DNA from: Gammaproteobacteria bacterium
GTDB lineage: Bacteria; Pseudomonadota; Gammaproteobacteria; Nitrosococcales; Methylophagaceae
NCBI GenBank assembly: GCA_002400805.1
Contig: NVRG01000049.1
Coordinates: 1 to 8,239 of the forward strand
Direction: 5' to 3'
DNA length: 8,239 bases
Every line of letters begins with the position of its first letter. The first letter of the stretch is position 1. Position numbers and translations under genes: made by a program. Shown piece after piece: positions 6,580 to 8,239 of this stretch. Under the pieces are notes generated by a model. That model ran no database searches. It had not been told where the DNA came from and worked only from the letters and a program-made list of their open reading frames with translations.

Positions 6580-7921
6580 TAAACTCTCACTCAGCAAACG
6601 ACTCTTATTTGCAGTTAGTTTTGTTTTAACGGCCTTCCTCGGTTTATCTGCTTTTAGTTTAAATAATGCCTATCTAGCCAGCGCTGATTCAGCTCAACAA
6701 AAACGGCTTAAAAACTACATTTACACGTTGTTAACCGCCGCAGATTTCGATGAGTCCGGCAACTTATTAATGCCTGATGATCTCGCCGAGCCTTTATTTT
6801 CAACCCCCAACTCGGGACTCTATGCTCAAATCGTCAGTGGCCGCCAAATTGTGTGGCAGTCACCTTCTTTACTTGGTCGATTTATTGCCTTGCCTGAACA
6901 CCCCGGCCCCTCCAAAGAACAGCTATCAACACTGGAATTAGAGTCTGGGATTAAGTTACTGAATTTAGCCTTTGGTATTGTCTGGGAGAATGAACAAGGT
7001 CAAGAGTTCGCTTACACCATCAATGTATCCGAAGACCTTAATTCCATCAATCAACAAAAGGCTGAATTCCAACGAAGCTTATGGTATTGGTTAGGCGGCA
7101 CGGGCATTATATTACTCATCGTACAAATGTTGATTTTACGATGGAGCTTACGCCCTTTGCATTCCGTTGCCATTGAGTTAAATGCCATTGAAAGTGGCGA
7201 TCAAGCTCGCCTATCCAGTGATTATCCAAAAGAGTTAAACCAGCTCACCCAGAATATTAATACCCTACTCGACCACGAACAATCTCGACGTGAACGCTAT
7301 AAAAACTCCTTAGCTGATCTAGCACATAGCCTGAAAACGCCGCTGGCTGTTTTTCGTGGCGAGCTTGAAAGTAGTTCTAATTTAGTTGATGTTAAACAAA
7401 CAGGCCACGAACAATTAGATCGCATAGCATCATTAGTAGATTACCAATTACAACGAGCTGCTACTGAAGGCCAAAGCAGTCTATTAGCCCCCGTGTCTTT
7501 GGGCGAAATTATTCACAAAATCTTGGACTCATTAGATAAAGTCTATCAAGCTAAAAATATCCACTGCCAGTACGATATTCAGCGCGATGCCTTTATCCAT
7601 GCCGATACCGGTGATATGTATGAGTTACTAGGCAACTTATTAGAAAATGCTTATAAATACTGTCATTCTCAAGTCCATGTCACGGTATCAACCCAACTTG
7701 ATATCGTCGAAATCCGTATTGAAGATAATGGCAATGGCATTCCGGAACATGCTCAGCACGATATTATTAAACGTGGCAAACGTATCGACACGCAAGTTGA
7801 GGGGCAAGGCATCGGCCTCGCTATTGTCAGTGACATCATCGAAGCCTATCAAGGTGCGGTTCGATTAGAAATCAGTCACCTCGGTGGCGCCTGTTTTATT
7901 GTTCAGCTACCCAATCAATAA
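6569..7921 (+). CDS. PhoQ-like membrane sensor histidine kinase
   Basis: A 450-residue inner-membrane kinase, the partner of the upstream regulator. It has membrane segments at about 11-31 and 170-190, a periplasmic sensor of about 138 residues, and a HAMP-like linker (about 191-240). A HisKA domain carries His253 in DLAHSLKTPLAV, and the ATPase domain has N-box NLLENAYKYC (Asn360), G1 DNGNG (386-390) and G2 GQGIGLAI (412-419). The H-box, KYC after the N-box and the EGQGIGLA segment are close to E. coli PhoQ. The dense acidic patch used by enterobacterial PhoQ for Mg2+ and peptide sensing (EDDDDAE) is not present; only scattered acids occur (WENEQGQE, about 139-146), so the ligand may differ. 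The start is GTG 6569: an in-frame TAA at 6557 rules out anything upstream, and the next in-frame ATG would remove the first membrane segment. It overlaps the regulator gene by 11 bases. Confidence 0.94.
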   Translation: MIINKLSLSKRLLFAVSFVLTAFLGLSAFSLNNAYLASADSAQQKRLKNYIYTLLTAADFDESGNLLMPDDLAEPLFSTPNSGLYAQIVSGRQIVWQSPSLLGRFIALPEHPGPSKEQLSTLELESGIKLLNLAFGIVWENEQGQEFAYTINVSEDLNSINQQKAEFQRSLWYWLGGTGIILLIVQMLILRWSLRPLHSVAIELNAIESGDQARLSSDYPKELNQLTQNINTLLDHEQSRRERYKNSLADLAHSLKTPLAVFRGELESSSNLVDVKQTGHEQLDRIASLVDYQLQRAATEGQSSLLAPVSLGEIIHKILDSLDKVYQAKNIHCQYDIQRDAFIHADTGDMYELLGNLLENAYKYCHSQVHVTVSTQLDIVEIRIEDNGNGIPEHAQHDIIKRGKRIDTQVEGQGIGLAIVSDIIEAYQGAVRLEISHLGGACFIVQLPNQ

Positions 7922-7978
7922 TCTGTCATATCAAATTAAGCAATACGCAAAATTCTAGCTTTATTTTACTTTCAATTA

Positions 7979-8001
7979 CTAATGAGAATAGTTATCATTA
8001 G
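7979..8001. promoter_or_regulatory. Fur box (iron-responsive operator)
   Basis: A 23-bp palindrome centred on 7990 with 9 of 11 arm pairs matching (outer arms CTAATGA / TCATTAG). Its core TGAGAATAGTTATCA (7983-7997) matches the 7-1-7 Fur consensus TGATAAT-N-ATTATCA at 12 of 14 defined positions. It lies 36 bp before the start of the right-edge gene, where bound Fe-Fur would block transcription. I cannot fix the -35/-10 hexamers with confidence; the box probably overlaps them. Confidence 0.75.
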
Positions 8002-8037
8002 CGCATCTTTAATTTTCTCAAAACAGTAGATATCATT

Positions 8038-8239
8038 ATGATAAAAAAATCACTACAACTCACCATGTTGGGCTTAATGTTCATGACGACAAACATACAC
8101 GCTAGCGGCGTTATGTCAGAAGAGGAGCTTAAGAATGTTGAACGCGCTGATATTGCGGATACACTAGCCAAGCAACAAATTTCAAAAGTAGCTGGTTTAT
8201 TAGCTGAATATGAAATTGAAGCGGGCAAACTGATTAACA
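8038..8239 (+). CDS. Putative Fur-regulated secreted protein, N-terminal part (3' end outside window)
   Basis: The frame is open from ATG 8038 to the right edge (67 complete codons). It begins with a typical Sec signal peptide (MIKKSLQLTMLGLMFMTTNI, then HA-S, cleavage after about residue 22). The mature start is acidic and helical: SGVMSEEELKNVERADIADT then LAKQQISKVAGLLAEYEIEAGKLIN. It contains no cysteine near the cleavage site, so it is not a lipoprotein, and no heme or metal motif is visible so far. I do not recognise the family. The Fur box just upstream suggests expression under iron limitation, as for iron uptake or iron-sparing genes. The Shine-Dalgarno sequence is weak; ATG 8065 is an in-frame alternative but would cut away most of the signal peptide. 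The frame is well supported, the function is not. Confidence 0.72.
   Translation, partial: MIKKSLQLTMLGLMFMTTNIHASGVMSEEELKNVERADIADTLAKQQISKVAGLLAEYEIEAGKLIN

Noticed and set aside
7647..7868. Plus-strand 73-codon frame inside the sensor kinase
   Set aside because: It overlaps the conserved ATPase domain in another frame and has no recognisable features.
7998..8228. Minus-strand 76-codon frame at the right edge
   Set aside because: It is antisense to the secreted protein, which has a signal peptide and an upstream Fur box, and would run into that operator.

Overview
The window is a compact stretch of gammaproteobacterial chromosome with all genes on the + strand, short gaps and a moderate, somewhat AT-leaning base composition. 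The organism is suggested by a full-length HrpA very close to the enterobacterial protein, a YcfJ-type glycine-zipper protein, a PhoP/PhoQ-like two-component pair and a Fur-type operator. A cytochrome resembling the electron acceptors of PQQ-dependent alcohol dehydrogenases hints at a methylotroph or alcohol oxidiser (a Methylophaga-like lineage would fit), but this is inference. I see no mobile element, CRISPR array, tRNA or rRNA.

Layout. (1) 1-443 is the C-terminal part of a protein I do not recognise, cut by the left edge. (2) 512-4393 is hrpA, a complete DEAH-box RNA helicase. (3) 4394-4517 is a regulatory gap with a tandem ATTCAG-N5-ATTCAG element placed ahead of a -10-like hexamer. (4) 4518-5499 is a two-gene operon: a YcfJ-like exported glycine-zipper protein and a small periplasmic c-type cytochrome, each with a strong AGGAGG ribosome binding site. 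(5) 5500-5599 is a gap with a hairpin and a possible promoter. (6) 5600-7921 is a tight three-gene unit: a small exported PepSY protein, a PhoP-like response regulator and a PhoQ-like sensor kinase. (7) 7922-8037 is a gap holding a 23-bp palindrome that matches a Fur box. (8) 8038 to the right edge is the start of a secreted protein of unknown function.

Working model. The kinase and its regulator sense something at the cell envelope, with the PepSY protein as a probable periplasmic modulator. The regulator may bind the tandem repeat upstream of the ycfJ-like/cytochrome operon, because the 11-bp repeat spacing and its distance to the -10 match how PhoP/OmpR-family regulators bind. The repeat is visible in the sequence; the link to this regulator is inference. 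The right-edge gene appears to belong to a separate, iron-responsive unit. Nothing here is clearly a new kind of system; the points most worth following are the operator, the cytochrome without its dehydrogenase, and the two unrecognised edge genes.
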